This document shows positions 8,349-15,826 of a DNA stretch of 43,406 nucleotides, one piece after another (the stretch's first letter is position 1; the number at the start of each line of letters is the position of its first letter). The translations under genes were made by a program, and so were the position numbers. The stretch is from Bradyrhizobium sp. ORS 375 (GTDB lineage: Bacteria; Pseudomonadota; Alphaproteobacteria; Rhizobiales; Xanthobacteraceae): positions 1-43,406 of the forward strand of contig NZ_CAFI01000176.1 of assembly GCF_000239775.1 (NCBI RefSeq), written 5' to 3'. Below the pieces are notes generated by a model that was not told where the DNA came from, ran no database searches, and saw only the letters and a list, made by a program, of their open reading frames with translations.

Positions 8349-8386
8349 CGAGGATCTCTCTCATGATGGAGGGCGGGATGCGGACC

Positions 8387-8839
8387 TCAGCCGGCCTTGT
8401 TCGGCGGCCAGTCCTGGCGCTTGATCGTGTCGGTCCATTGCAGGAAGTCGGCGAGGTCGTTGAGCTCCTGGTCGGTCAGGTTGAACTGCGGCATCTGCCG
8501 CCGGCCCGGCGCGCCGGAGGGCTGCGACTGCATCCAGGACTTGAGCATCTCGCGCGCAGCGGCAGGATCCTGCCGGCCGCCCCAGCGGTCCCAGACATTG
8601 CCGACCTCGGGCGCGAAATAGGCGCCCTCGCCGAGCAGCGTATGGCAGTTGATGCAGGAGTTCTTCTCCCAGACATGCTTGCCGCGCGCGACGCCGTCGG
8701 ACAGCGTCGACGCCTTGGTCGAGGTCGTGACCATGTAGTAGTGGCTGTGCGCGGTCAGCCCGAGGAAGATCGCAAAGAAGAAGGCCGAACCGCCGTAGAA
8801 GACGTTCCGCGCGGCCGACTTGGTCAGGCGTTCCGCCAT
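8387..8839 (-). CDS. norC: NorC, membrane-anchored cytochrome c subunit of nitric oxide reductase
   Basis: The 150-residue protein has one N-terminal membrane anchor (about residues 13-32, VFYGGSAFFFAIFLGLTAHS). A periplasmic monohaem cytochrome c domain follows. The haem site is CINCH (C62, C65, H66) and the probable axial methionine is M116 in RRQMPQF. It passes electrons from soluble cytochrome c or azurin to NorB. AAGGA precedes the ATG at a good distance. Its upstream 105 bases carry an FNR/NnrR-like site, so norCBQD can be transcribed independently of norEF. Confidence 0.96.
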   Translation of the reverse strand: MAERLTKSAARNVFYGGSAFFFAIFLGLTAHSHYYMVTTSTKASTLSDGVARGKHVWEKNSCINCHTLLGEGAYFAPEVGNVWDRWGGRQDPAAAREMLKSWMQSQPSGAPGRRQMPQFNLTDQELNDLADFLQWTDTIKRQDWPPNKAG

Positions 8840-8911
8840 GACACGTCCTTTCCGGTTGGTGAAGAGTCGATTGTGTGTGGAAGCAATCTACCGGCGCTGC
8901 CGAGGGGCTCT

Positions 8912-8925
8912 TTGTCGGAGCGCAA
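8912..8925 (-). promoter_or_regulatory. FNR/NnrR-type site upstream of norC
   Basis: Read in the direction of norC the 14-mer is TTGCGCTCCGACAA, which fits the CRP/FNR-family form TTG-N8-CAA. It differs at one position from TTGCG-N4-CACAA, which I recall as an alphaproteobacterial NnrR consensus. It is centred about 79 bases before the norC ATG. It sits in a 35-bp block (8902-8936) shared with the norE promoter. No nnrR or fnr gene is in the window. Confidence 0.6.
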
Positions 8926-8944
8926 CGAGCGCGGCGATCCCCCG

Positions 8945-9208
8945 TCAGACGACAGCCCGGATCGCAACCGCAAGCACGGCAAAGGCGGCGAGACCGGCAA
9001 GCCAGATGGTGAGCAGACCGCGCCACAGCGCGGGCGCACCGCGCAGGCCGAGATAATCGAGCACGATCACCCTGCCCTTCGCAGCGGCGAGCGAGAGGAC
9101 CAGCGCATCGACGAGCCATCTGTTCGGCACCAGCAGCGAGACTGCGAGCGTGGCGAGGGCGAAGCTCAGCAGGTGCAGCCAAGCCATATCAAGCCGATCG
9201 CGGAACAT
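8945..9208 (-). CDS. norF: NorF-like small membrane protein
   Basis: The 87-residue hydrophobic protein has two to three predicted membrane segments (LHLLSFALATLAVSLLV, LLTIWLAGLAAFAVLAVAI) with a short basic linker, like NorF and cytochrome oxidase subunit IV-type small proteins. It starts three bases after the norE stop, so the pair is co-translated. In Paracoccus norEF lies downstream of norCBQD; here it is upstream with its own promoter element. NorE and NorF raise NO reductase activity in vivo but are not subunits of the purified enzyme; that comes from the literature on homologues. The assignment rests on context and topology. Confidence 0.75.
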   Translation of the reverse strand: MFRDRLDMAWLHLLSFALATLAVSLLVPNRWLVDALVLSLAAAKGRVIVLDYLGLRGAPALWRGLLTIWLAGLAAFAVLAVAIRAVV

Positions 9209-9211
9209 GCC

Positions 9212-9790
9212 TCACCTCACCAAATAAAGGATGGGGAACATGACGATCCAGACCAGGTCGACCATGTGCCAGAACGCGGCCCCGGTCTCGACGCCGCTGG
9301 ACGTGGCGCTGCGGGCGACGACGGCGAGGATGACGATCCCCAGCGCAACGTGCAGCAGGTGGAACCCCGTCAGCAGGAAGTAGAGCGTGAAGAAGACCGA
9401 CGATTCGAGGCTCGCGCCGGACGCGATCTCATGGCCGTACTCCGTCAGCTTAATGGCGATGAACGCAGCACCGAGCGTCATGGCCAGCGCGATCCAGCGC
9501 CGTGCGTTGCGAGGGGATGCGCGCCGCGCAGCTGCGGCTGCGCGCGCGGCGGCCCACCCGCTCGTCACCAGCACGATCGTGTTCAATGCGGCGAGCGGTC
9601 CGTCGAGCACGCCCTGCCCGGCCGCAAATACCACCGGATGGACCGCGCGGGCGACGATGAAGGCGCCGAGCAGCAGGCCGAACGCGACGAGCTCGCTGAG
9701 GATCAGCACCCACATCATGGGATCGCCGGGCAGCCCGTCGAACGCGCCCCAGCGCTCCCCCTGCTCCGTTTCGCATGTGAGTGCAGACAT
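9212..9790 (-). CDS. norE: NorE, cytochrome c oxidase subunit III-like protein
   Basis: The 192-residue protein has about five membrane helices and the subunit III signature elements: DPMMWVLILSELVAFGLLLGAF near the start, KLTEYGHEI, LLTGFHLLHVALG, and WHMVDLVWIVMFPILYL at the end. This matches NorE/NirJ-type homologues of oxidase subunit III. GGAGGG five bases before the ATG sets the start. It leads the nor gene set and is preceded by an FNR/NnrR-like site about 60 bases away. Its likely role is assembly or stability of the NorCB complex. Confidence 0.9.
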   Translation of the reverse strand: MSALTCETEQGERWGAFDGLPGDPMMWVLILSELVAFGLLLGAFIVARAVHPVVFAAGQGVLDGPLAALNTIVLVTSGWAAARAAAAARRASPRNARRWIALAMTLGAAFIAIKLTEYGHEIASGASLESSVFFTLYFLLTGFHLLHVALGIVILAVVARSATSSGVETGAAFWHMVDLVWIVMFPILYLVR

Positions 9791-9842
9791 CGCGCCCTCC
9801 GAATGGATGCCGGAAAGCTAGTCCGGGGAGCAGAGGCCCTCT

Positions 9843-9856
9843 TTGTCGGTGCACAA
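9843..9856. promoter_or_regulatory. FNR/NnrR-type site between norE and a small plus-strand gene
   Basis: In the norE direction the 14-mer is TTGTGCACCGACAA, again TTG-N8-CAA, and it extends to TTTGT-N6-ACAAA, giving better symmetry than the norC site. It lies about 60 bases before norE and 68 bases before the divergent 51-residue gene. The surrounding 35-bp block (9833-9867) matches the norC promoter block at 29 of 35 positions by eye. Confidence 0.6.
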
Positions 9857-9923
9857 ACAGCGCGGCGCCGGACTGCGCTAGGGATCGAGAGCACCGCCAG
9901 GAGCAGATCCAAGGAGCAGTTCT

Positions 9924-10079
9924 ATGACCGAAGCCCAGCTCGGCCTCGTCACCGCCACGCCGATCATCATCGTATTCGCAGCCGCGCTGCGGCGCATGGG
10001 CGTGCTGTCGACCACCGGCACGGTATCAGCCATTGCGGCATCGGTGGCGATCGCCACTGTCCTGTTCGTCACCCAGTAG
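9924..10079 (+). CDS. Small hydrophobic protein, 51 residues
   Basis: The ATG at 9924 is preceded by AAGGAG at ideal spacing. The product begins MTEAQLGLVTATPIIIVFAAA and ends IAASVAIATVLFVTQ. It therefore has two short hydrophobic segments joined by LRRMGVLSTTG and is likely an inner-membrane protein. I do not recognise a family. It is divergent from norE and shares the FNR/NnrR-type site, so control by low oxygen and NO is a reasonable inference. Confidence 0.6.
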   Translation: MTEAQLGLVTATPIIIVFAAALRRMGVLSTTGTVSAIAASVAIATVLFVTQ

Positions 10080-10131
10080 GCCGCTTGGAACCTTCGCGGC
10101 ACCAGGGCGTAACCTCGTCCGGAGGTGCCGC

Positions 10132-10320
10132 ATGGACGACAACCGATTCGCCGAGCTGCTCGGGAACGCCGCGATCAGCGTGTGGGGCGACATGCCGCGC
10201 GACATCCAGGAGGCGCTGTTCGAGACCGCGATGCGCGGCCACGACGATCTGCGGCATCAGCTGGCGAAGCTGCTGCACGACCGTCATCCGCGCACGGAGC
10301 ATCCGCCGCGACCGGCTTGA
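10132..10320 (+). CDS. Small soluble protein, 62 residues
   Basis: GGAGG lies seven bases before the ATG at 10132. The product begins MDDNRFAELLGNAAISVWGD and continues through an acidic, helical stretch (IQEALFETAMRGHDDLRHQLAKLL) to a His/Pro/Arg-rich tail. No membrane segment or cysteine is present. It follows the 51-residue gene by 52 bases and probably belongs to the same transcript. I recall short conserved proteins of this kind in rhizobia but no function. Confidence 0.6.
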   Translation: MDDNRFAELLGNAAISVWGDMPRDIQEALFETAMRGHDDLRHQLAKLLHDRHPRTEHPPRPA

Positions 10321-10324
10321 GCCG

Positions 10325-10570
10325 TCACTCCGGACGGTCGTCCGGCCTGAACCGGGACGGTTCGTCGTATCCCCTGCGGCTGCTGTAGAACAACAGCACC
10401 ATCAGCCCAATCCCCACGATCAACGAGAACACCACGCCGAGCGTCAGCGCGATCCATCCCTCGGTCGGCATGGGGTCGCCCGGCAGCGTCAGCCCTTGAT
10501 AGGCGAAGACGACGGCGCCTGCGAGAATCAGCAGCAATGCAACGATGATCGTGATGGGACCTGCACGCAT
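10325..10570 (-). CDS. Small membrane protein with two transmembrane segments
   Basis: The 81-residue protein has two clear membrane helices, ITIIVALLLILAGAVVFAYQ at 6-25 and WIALTLGVVFSLIVGIGLMVLLF at about 39-61. They flank a short PGDPMPTEG loop, and a charged cytoplasmic tail follows (SSRRGYDEPSRFRPDDRP). The start at 10570 is chosen because a longer in-frame extension lacks membrane or signal character; GAGGAG sits about nine bases upstream. It is convergent with the preceding 62-residue gene, four bases apart. Function unknown. Confidence 0.65.
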   Translation of the reverse strand: MRAGPITIIVALLLILAGAVVFAYQGLTLPGDPMPTEGWIALTLGVVFSLIVGIGLMVLLFYSSRRGYDEPSRFRPDDRPE

Positions 10571-10870
10571 GGCGATCGCGCTCCTCGCACCGAGAACAGG
10601 GGCGGTCCGCGATCGTTCCTGGACTGCGGTGGTACCGGCGCACAGCGGCAGTTCCGAAATGTGAGAACGCGCGTCTACGGGACATTCACACGCGCTGCCG
10701 AAATCATCCCGTTGCATCCAATCGCAGCACGATTTGCTTACGGCTTGGAGGACGCGCCACAGGCCTCACACCAGCCCGCATGGCTGCTCCCGCCGGGGAT
10801 CGCTAGGCGGGCGGGAACTTAGCTGATAACCATACCGGCTTCCTATCTGCCAAAGAGGACAAGACCGGAG
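10571..10870. other. Intergenic region before the peptidase gene; no gene seen
   Basis: These 300 bases separate the divergent small membrane protein and the M20 peptidase. A hairpin pairing CCCGCC with GGCGGG lies near 10790-10817. No convincing operator or open frame with neighbour-like codon use was found. Promoters for both flanking genes must lie here. Confidence 0.35.
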
Positions 10871-12289
10871 ATGGATAACCGCAGCGAGATCTGGCGCGGC
10901 GTCGACGCGATCAAGACCCGTTTCATCGAGCTCAGCGACCGCGTGTGGAGCATGCCCGAGGTCTGCTACACCGAGGCCCGCTCATCTGCCGAACATCTCG
11001 CCGAGCTGAAGCACCAGGGGTTTCGCATCACTGAGAAGGTCGCGGGGATTCCGACCGCGCTGATGGGCGAATGGGGCGAAGGCGGTCCGGTCATTGCGTT
11101 CATGGGCGAATACGACGCCCTGCCCGGCCTCAGCCAAGAGGCCGGCGTCGCCGAGCATCGTCCGATCGAGACCGGCGGCCATGGCCATGGCTGCGGACAC
11201 AATCTGCTGGGCTCGGCCGCGCTGCTCGCGGCCACGGCCGTCAAGGATTGGCTCGCCGCCAACAAGGTCCCCGGCCGCGTCCGCTACTACGGCTGCCCCG
11301 CCGAGGAAGGCGGCGCCGCCAAGGCCTTCATGGTGCGCTCGGGCGCGTTCGAGGATGCCGACATCGCCATCACCTGGCATCCGTCGAGCTTCTGGGAAGT
11401 GGTGATGACGCCGTCGCTGGCCAACACCCGCGCGGACTTTATCTTCACCGGCCGCACCTCGCATGCGGCGGCGTCGCCGCATCTCGGCCGCAGCGCGCTC
11501 GACGCCGTCGAGCTGATGAATGTCGGCGTCAACTACATGCGCGAACACATGCCGAGCGACGCCCGGGTGCATTACGCGCTGCTCGACACCGGCGGCATCG
11601 CGCCGAACGTCGTGCAGGCGCATGCCCGCGTGCGCTATTCGATCCGCGCCCGCGACCTGCCCGGCATGAACGAGCTCGTCGAGCGCGTGCACAAGATCGC
11701 GCAGGGCGCGGCGATGATGACCGAGACGAAGGTTGAGATGAAGATCATCTCCGCGGTCTCCAACATCCTGCCGAACACGCCGCTCGAAGAGGCGCTGTAC
11801 GAGGTGATGCAGGAGCTCGGGCCGCCGCATTTCGACGAGGGCGACAGGGATTTCGCCGGCCAGATCCAGGCGACCCTGACCGACAAGGATATCGAGTCCG
11901 TCTACTACAGCATCGGCATGGAGCCGACCGACAAGCCGCTCGCCGACTTCCTCGTGCCGCTCAACGCCAAGCGCAATCCGCAGATCGGCTCGACCGATGT
12001 CGGCGACGTCAGCTGGGTGGTGCCGACGGTGCAGGTCCACGCCCCGACGGTGGCCATCGGCACGCCGTTCCACACGTGGCAGGTCGTCGCTCAGGGCAAG
12101 ACGCCCGCGGCCCACAAGGCGATGGTGCAGGCCGCCAAGGCGATGGCCGGCCTCGGCATCAAGGCGCTCAACGAGCCCGCTCTGATTGCCGCTGCGAAAG
12201 CCGACCTGCATAAGCGGACGACGCGCACGCCTTACGTCAGCCCGCTGCCCGCGGAGATCGAGCCGCCGCTGACGATGTCGGTCGCCTGA
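10871..12289 (+). CDS. M20 family amidohydrolase, AbgB-like (p-aminobenzoyl-glutamate hydrolase type)
   Basis: The 472-residue metallopeptidase has the M20D layout: a catalytic domain split by a dimerisation domain at about 190-310 (FTGRTSHAAASPHLGRSALD). Metal and catalytic residues are visible in GHGHGCGHNLLG (C108, H110) and GCPAEEGG (E145, E146). The length and the GHGCGHNL and PAEEGGAAK strings are those of AbgB, which cleaves p-aminobenzoyl-glutamate in E. coli; related enzymes act on other acyl amino acids. No abgA partner lies beside it. An amidase gene follows after 22 bases, so the two probably act on linked amide substrates. Confidence 0.8.
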   Translation: MDNRSEIWRGVDAIKTRFIELSDRVWSMPEVCYTEARSSAEHLAELKHQGFRITEKVAGIPTALMGEWGEGGPVIAFMGEYDALPGLSQEAGVAEHRPIETGGHGHGCGHNLLGSAALLAATAVKDWLAANKVPGRVRYYGCPAEEGGAAKAFMVRSGAFEDADIAITWHPSSFWEVVMTPSLANTRADFIFTGRTSHAAASPHLGRSALDAVELMNVGVNYMREHMPSDARVHYALLDTGGIAPNVVQAHARVRYSIRARDLPGMNELVERVHKIAQGAAMMTETKVEMKIISAVSNILPNTPLEEALYEVMQELGPPHFDEGDRDFAGQIQATLTDKDIESVYYSIGMEPTDKPLADFLVPLNAKRNPQIGSTDVGDVSWVVPTVQVHAPTVAIGTPFHTWQVVAQGKTPAAHKAMVQAAKAMAGLGIKALNEPALIAAAKADLHKRTTRTPYVSPLPAEIEPPLTMSVA

Positions 12290-12311
12290 AACCAGAACTG
12301 GGGGGAATAGC

Positions 12312-13871
12312 ATGGCAAAGACAGCAAAGAAGCCGGCGGCGAAGGCCGCCCGGCCGGTCCCGAAGCGCGCAGCGAACGCGAGGGCAAAGACGAAGCCCGT
12401 AGCCAAGGCCAAGACACCACTCAAGCCGCCGGCGAAGGCAGCTGCGGCAAAGCCGCGGCTGCCGAGGGGGCCGGCCTGGCAATGGTCGGCGGTCGACACC
12501 GCCGCTGCGATCCGCTCCGGCGCCGTCTCCTCGGTCGAGGTGACCCAGGCGCACATCGCGCGCATGCACGAAGTCAATCCCAAGCTCAATGCGGTCGTCG
12601 TCGATCTCAGCGAGGAGGCGTTGAAGGCCGCGCGGGCCGCCGACAAGGCGCGCGACAAGAGCGGCCTGCTGCACGGCGTGCCGGTCACCATCAAGGAGAA
12701 CGTCGACTACGAGGGGCGGCCGAATCCCAACGGCGTTCAGGCCCAGATGAGCATCATTGCGCCGTCGGACGCGCCAGTCGTGCGCAACCTCAAGAAGGCC
12801 GGCGCGATCGTGCTCGGCCTTACCAACACGCCGGAATTCTCGTTCCGCGGCTTCACCGACAATCCGCTCCATGGCCTGACCTTGAATCCGTGGGATCCGG
12901 ACATCACCTGCGGCGGCTCGTCCGGCGGCGCGGGTGCTGCGGTCGCCGCCGGCATCGGCACGATCGCGCATGGCAACGACATCGGCGGCTCGCTGCGCTG
13001 GCCGGCGCATTGCAACGGCGTCGTGACGATCAAGCCGACGCAGGGGCGCATCCCCGCCTACAACGAGAGCGCCGCGTCCGAACGGCCGATGCTGGCGCAT
13101 CTGATGTCGTCGCAGGGCCCGCTGGCGCGCAGCGTCGCCGATGTCCGGCTGGCGCTGGACGTGATGAGCCGGCGCGATCCGCGCGATCCCTGGTGGGTGC
13201 CGGCGCCGCTGGAAGGTGACAAGCCCAAGCGGCCGATCAAGGTCGCACTCGCCAGGATCCCCGACGACATGGACGTCGATCCCTCGGTGCGCGCTGCGCT
13301 CCGGCAGGCCGCGGATCATCTCGAGCGCTCCGGCTATCGCGTCAGCGAGGTCGAGGTCCCCGACATCTCCGGCGTCTGGCAGACCTGGTGCGACGTCATC
13401 ACCACCGAGGTCGTGGTGATGCAGGAGGCCAAGATGCTCGCTGTCACCTCCGAGGATTTCCACAAGGCGTGGGGCGGGATGCGGGCGAAGGCGGAGATCC
13501 TCGACCTCGCCGGCTGGATGAATGCAACGGCGCAACGCTCGACGCATATCCGCGCCTGGCAGCTGTTCTTCGAGGAATACCCTGTGGTGCTCGCGCCGAC
13601 GACGGTCAAGCCGACGCCGGGTCCGCGCGACGACACCGTCAGCCCCGAGCGCGTCCAGGAGATCTTCTTCAACGAGATCCGCTTCATCTCCGCGATCAAC
13701 GTGCTCGGCTTGCCCGGTGCCGTCGTGCCGGTCACGGTCCACAATGGCCAGCCGATCGGCGTCCAGCTGATCGCCGGCCGCTATCGCGAGGATCTCGCGC
13801 TCGACGCCGCCGCCGCGATCGAGAAGCGCGCGGGGCTGCTGGTCAAGCAGCTCTGGCAGACGATGGGCTAG
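12312..13871 (+). CDS. Amidase-signature enzyme with Lys/Ala/Pro-rich N-terminal tail
   Basis: The 519-residue protein has a full amidase-signature domain from about residue 55. The Ser-cisSer-Lys triad is K128 (PVTIKEN), S203 (GGSSGGAG) and S227 (NDIGGSLRW); the spacings of 75 and 24 residues match other family members. Residues 1-50 are a tail of Lys, Ala, Pro and Arg resembling histone H1 or AlgP-type tails, unusual for an amidase. The start is fixed by GGGGGGAA just upstream and by lack of another in-frame ATG before the domain. It is probably co-transcribed with the AbgB-like gene. Substrate unknown; similar enzymes hydrolyse carboxylic amides. Confidence 0.85.
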   Translation: MAKTAKKPAAKAARPVPKRAANARAKTKPVAKAKTPLKPPAKAAAAKPRLPRGPAWQWSAVDTAAAIRSGAVSSVEVTQAHIARMHEVNPKLNAVVVDLSEEALKAARAADKARDKSGLLHGVPVTIKENVDYEGRPNPNGVQAQMSIIAPSDAPVVRNLKKAGAIVLGLTNTPEFSFRGFTDNPLHGLTLNPWDPDITCGGSSGGAGAAVAAGIGTIAHGNDIGGSLRWPAHCNGVVTIKPTQGRIPAYNESAASERPMLAHLMSSQGPLARSVADVRLALDVMSRRDPRDPWWVPAPLEGDKPKRPIKVALARIPDDMDVDPSVRAALRQAADHLERSGYRVSEVEVPDISGVWQTWCDVITTEVVVMQEAKMLAVTSEDFHKAWGGMRAKAEILDLAGWMNATAQRSTHIRAWQLFFEEYPVVLAPTTVKPTPGPRDDTVSPERVQEIFFNEIRFISAINVLGLPGAVVPVTVHNGQPIGVQLIAGRYREDLALDAAAAIEKRAGLLVKQLWQTMG

Positions 13872-13920
13872 ACGACCCGTTCCAGGGTCCTGTTCGTGGC
13901 CATGAGGACAATTGACCCTC

Positions 13921-13954
13921 GCTGTCATCGTCGGCCAAGCCGGGCGTTGACAGC
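13921..13954. terminator. Palindromic hairpin downstream of the amidase
   Basis: GCTGTCA (13921-13927) pairs with TGACAGC (13948-13954), and an inner GTCGGC/GCCGGGC pairing closes over a CAA loop. It lies 50 bases after the amidase stop and lacks a T tract. It resembles short palindromes seen between Bradyrhizobium genes and may act as a terminator or mRNA end. Confidence 0.45.
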
Positions 13955-13981
13955 GCGGGTGTGGCATTATCATCCCCCCGC

Positions 13982-14122
13982 TGTCATCCCGGACGAGCGC
14001 GCATCGCGCGCGAAGATCCGGGATCCATAACCACAGGAAGACGTGCGGGGCACAGCCTGAGCACCTTCCTGCCTCATACATCTGCCGGTGGCTATGGGTC
14101 CCGGCTCAAGGCCGGGACGACA
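13982..14122. repeat. 141-bp palindromic intergenic element (REP/BIME-like)
   Basis: The ends are inverted repeats: TGTCATCCCGG (13982-13992) and CCGGGACGACA (14112-14122), one mismatch. Inside are GGATCCATAACCAC (14021-14034) and GTGGCTATGGGTCC (about 14089-14102), which pair with two G-U type differences, and AGGAAG (14035-14040) with CTTCCT (14065-14070). Local hairpins form at each end (ATCCCGGA/TCCGGGAT and GTCCCGGC/GCCGGGAC). The sequence matches, from memory, a very common Bradyrhizobium interspersed palindrome. It fills most of the 485-base gap before modA; a further GTGTCG/CGACAC hairpin lies at 14129-14157. Confidence 0.7.
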
Positions 14123-14247
14123 CCGAATGTGTCGTGGCGCCGTCGTGTTTGCGACACGCCGCCGCAGCCCTTGTCGTAAGTCGAACAGGGACGCGCATCG
14201 CACGAGGCTGCCCTCGTGTTGACGGAAACAGGGCGAGCTGTCTATTC

Positions 14248-14270
14248 TGATATATACAAATGGATACAGC
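14248..14270 (+). promoter_or_regulatory. Weak ModE-like site upstream of modA
   Basis: The AT-rich stretch CTGATATATACAAATGGATAC stands out in GC-rich DNA about 100 bases before the modA start. TATATA-CAAATG-GATACA resembles the ModE box TATATA-N6-TATATA in its first half only. Position before modABC supports the idea; sequence support is partial. Confidence 0.35.
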
Positions 14271-14356
14271 ACAACCTCGACCCGGCCGGGGCGCCGGAAC
14301 GGGACTTGCAATTCACCGACAACAACCCCTCTGGTGGATCGAACAAGGACAACGCG

Positions 14357-15124
14357 ATGAGATCGATGCGCTTCGCCACTGCCGCCCTGGGCGCGGCCAT
14401 TGCCCTCTTGACCAACGCTAATGCGTTCGCCGGCAGCGCGACCGTCGCCGTGGCCGCCAACTTCACCGAGCCGGCCAAGGAGATCGCTGCGCTGTTCAAG
14501 GCCAAGACCGGGCATGAGCTGGTGCTGAGCTTCGGCTCGTCCGGGCAGTTCTACACCCAGATCAAGGAGAGCGCGCCGTTCGCCATCCTGCTCTCCGCCG
14601 ATGATGAGCGGCCGAAGAAGCTGGTCGACGAAGGTCTCGGCGTGCCCGAGAGCCGCTTCACCTATGCCATCGGCAAGCTCGTGCTGTGGAGCAAAGATGC
14701 GAACACGGTGAAGGGCGAGGAGACGCTGAGGGCGAGCGCGTTCAACAAGCTGTCGATCGCCAATCCGACCGCAGCGCCCTATGGCGCTGCCGCCATCGAA
14801 ACGCTGAAGGCGCTCAAGCTCTATGAGGCGGTCCAGCCCAAGATCGTCCAGGGCAACACGATCTCGCAGGCCTTCCAGTTCGTCGACACCGGCAATGCCG
14901 AGCTCGGCTTCGTCGCGCTGTCGCAGCTGATGCCGAATGCCGGCGGCTCGCGCTGGCTGGTGCCACAGAATCTCTACACCGAGATCCGCCAGGATGCGGT
15001 GCTGCTGAAGGCCTCGGCCGGCAACGAGGCGGCCACCGCATTTCTCGCCTTCCTCAGGACCCCCGAAGCCCGTGCCGTCATCGAGAAGTTCGGCTATGCT
15101 CTGGACCCGAAATCGGGCACCTGA
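14357..15124 (+). CDS. modA: ModA, periplasmic molybdate-binding protein
   Basis: The 255-residue protein opens with a signal peptide ([18 protein letters not shown], cleavage near NAFAGS). The ModA pattern follows: [31 protein letters not shown], and [15 protein letters not shown]. The paired serines in GSSG and downstream Ala/Val/Tyr backbone contacts bind the oxyanion in homologues. The start at 14357 is set by AAGGA; longer upstream frames are not signal-like. It is followed after 12 bases by modB. Role: high-affinity capture of molybdate for molybdenum cofactor enzymes, including the xanthine dehydrogenase encoded later in this window. Confidence 0.93.
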   Translation: MRSMRFATAALGAAIALLTNANAFAGSATVAVAANFTEPAKEIAALFKAKTGHELVLSFGSSGQFYTQIKESAPFAILLSADDERPKKLVDEGLGVPESRFTYAIGKLVLWSKDANTVKGEETLRASAFNKLSIANPTAAPYGAAAIETLKALKLYEAVQPKIVQGNTISQAFQFVDTGNAELGFVALSQLMPNAGGSRWLVPQNLYTEIRQDAVLLKASAGNEAATAFLAFLRTPEARAVIEKFGYALDPKSGT

Positions 15125-15136
15125 GCACTCGGACTC

Positions 15137-15826
15137 ATGAACCTCCACGTCTCGGCCGACATCTGGCAACCGGTCCGGCTCACTCTCGAGCTCGCGGCGC
15201 TCACGACCGTCATCCTGATGCTCGTGGGCACGCCGATCGCGTGGTGGCTGGCGCGGTCGAAGGCCTGGTGGAAGGAGGCGGTCGCGGCGCTGGTCGCGAT
15301 CCCGCTGGTGCTGCCGCCGACCGTGCTCGGCTTCTATCTGCTGGTCGCGCTCGGTCCGAGCGGCCCTGGCGGCGCGCTGGCCTCGCTGTGGGGCGCGCGG
15401 ACGCTGGCCTTCACGTTTCCAGGTCTCGTGATCGGCTCGGTGCTGTTCTCGATGCCGTTCGTGGTGCAGCCGATCCGCAACGCCTTCGAGGCGATGGGCG
15501 AAAAGCCGATGGAGGCAGCCGCCACCTTGCGCGCCTCGCCGTGGCGCGCGTTCTGGACCATCGCCGTACCGCTGGCGAGTCCCGGCTTCCTCACCGGTGC
15601 GATCCTCGGCTTCGCCCACACGGTCGGCGAGTTCGGCGTCGTGCTGATGATCGGCGGCAACATTCCCGGCAAGACCAAGGTGCTGTCGGTCGCGATCTAC
15701 GATTATGTCGAGACCTCGCAATGGACCGAGGCCTCGGTGCTCGCGCTCGGCATGGTCGTGTTCTCGTTCGTCGTCATTCTGACGATGATGCTGATCGAGA
15801 AGAAGATGACGAAAAGCGCGTCATGA
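15137..15826 (+). CDS. modB: ModB, molybdate ABC transporter permease
   Basis: The 229-residue protein has five to six membrane segments. The binding-protein-dependent permease loop reads [24 protein letters not shown], the EAA motif that contacts Mod[17 protein letters not shown] and [17 protein letters not shown] are typical ModB segments. Its stop overlaps the modC start in ATGA, so the two are translationally coupled. Forms the transmembrane homodimer of ModA2-B2-C2 or ModB2C2. Confidence 0.95.
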   Translation: MNLHVSADIWQPVRLTLELAALTTVILMLVGTPIAWWLARSKAWWKEAVAALVAIPLVLPPTVLGFYLLVALGPSGPGGALASLWGARTLAFTFPGLVIGSVLFSMPFVVQPIRNAFEAMGEKPMEAAATLRASPWRAFWTIAVPLASPGFLTGAILGFAHTVGEFGVVLMIGGNIPGKTKVLSVAIYDYVETSQWTEASVLALGMVVFSFVVILTMMLIEKKMTKSAS

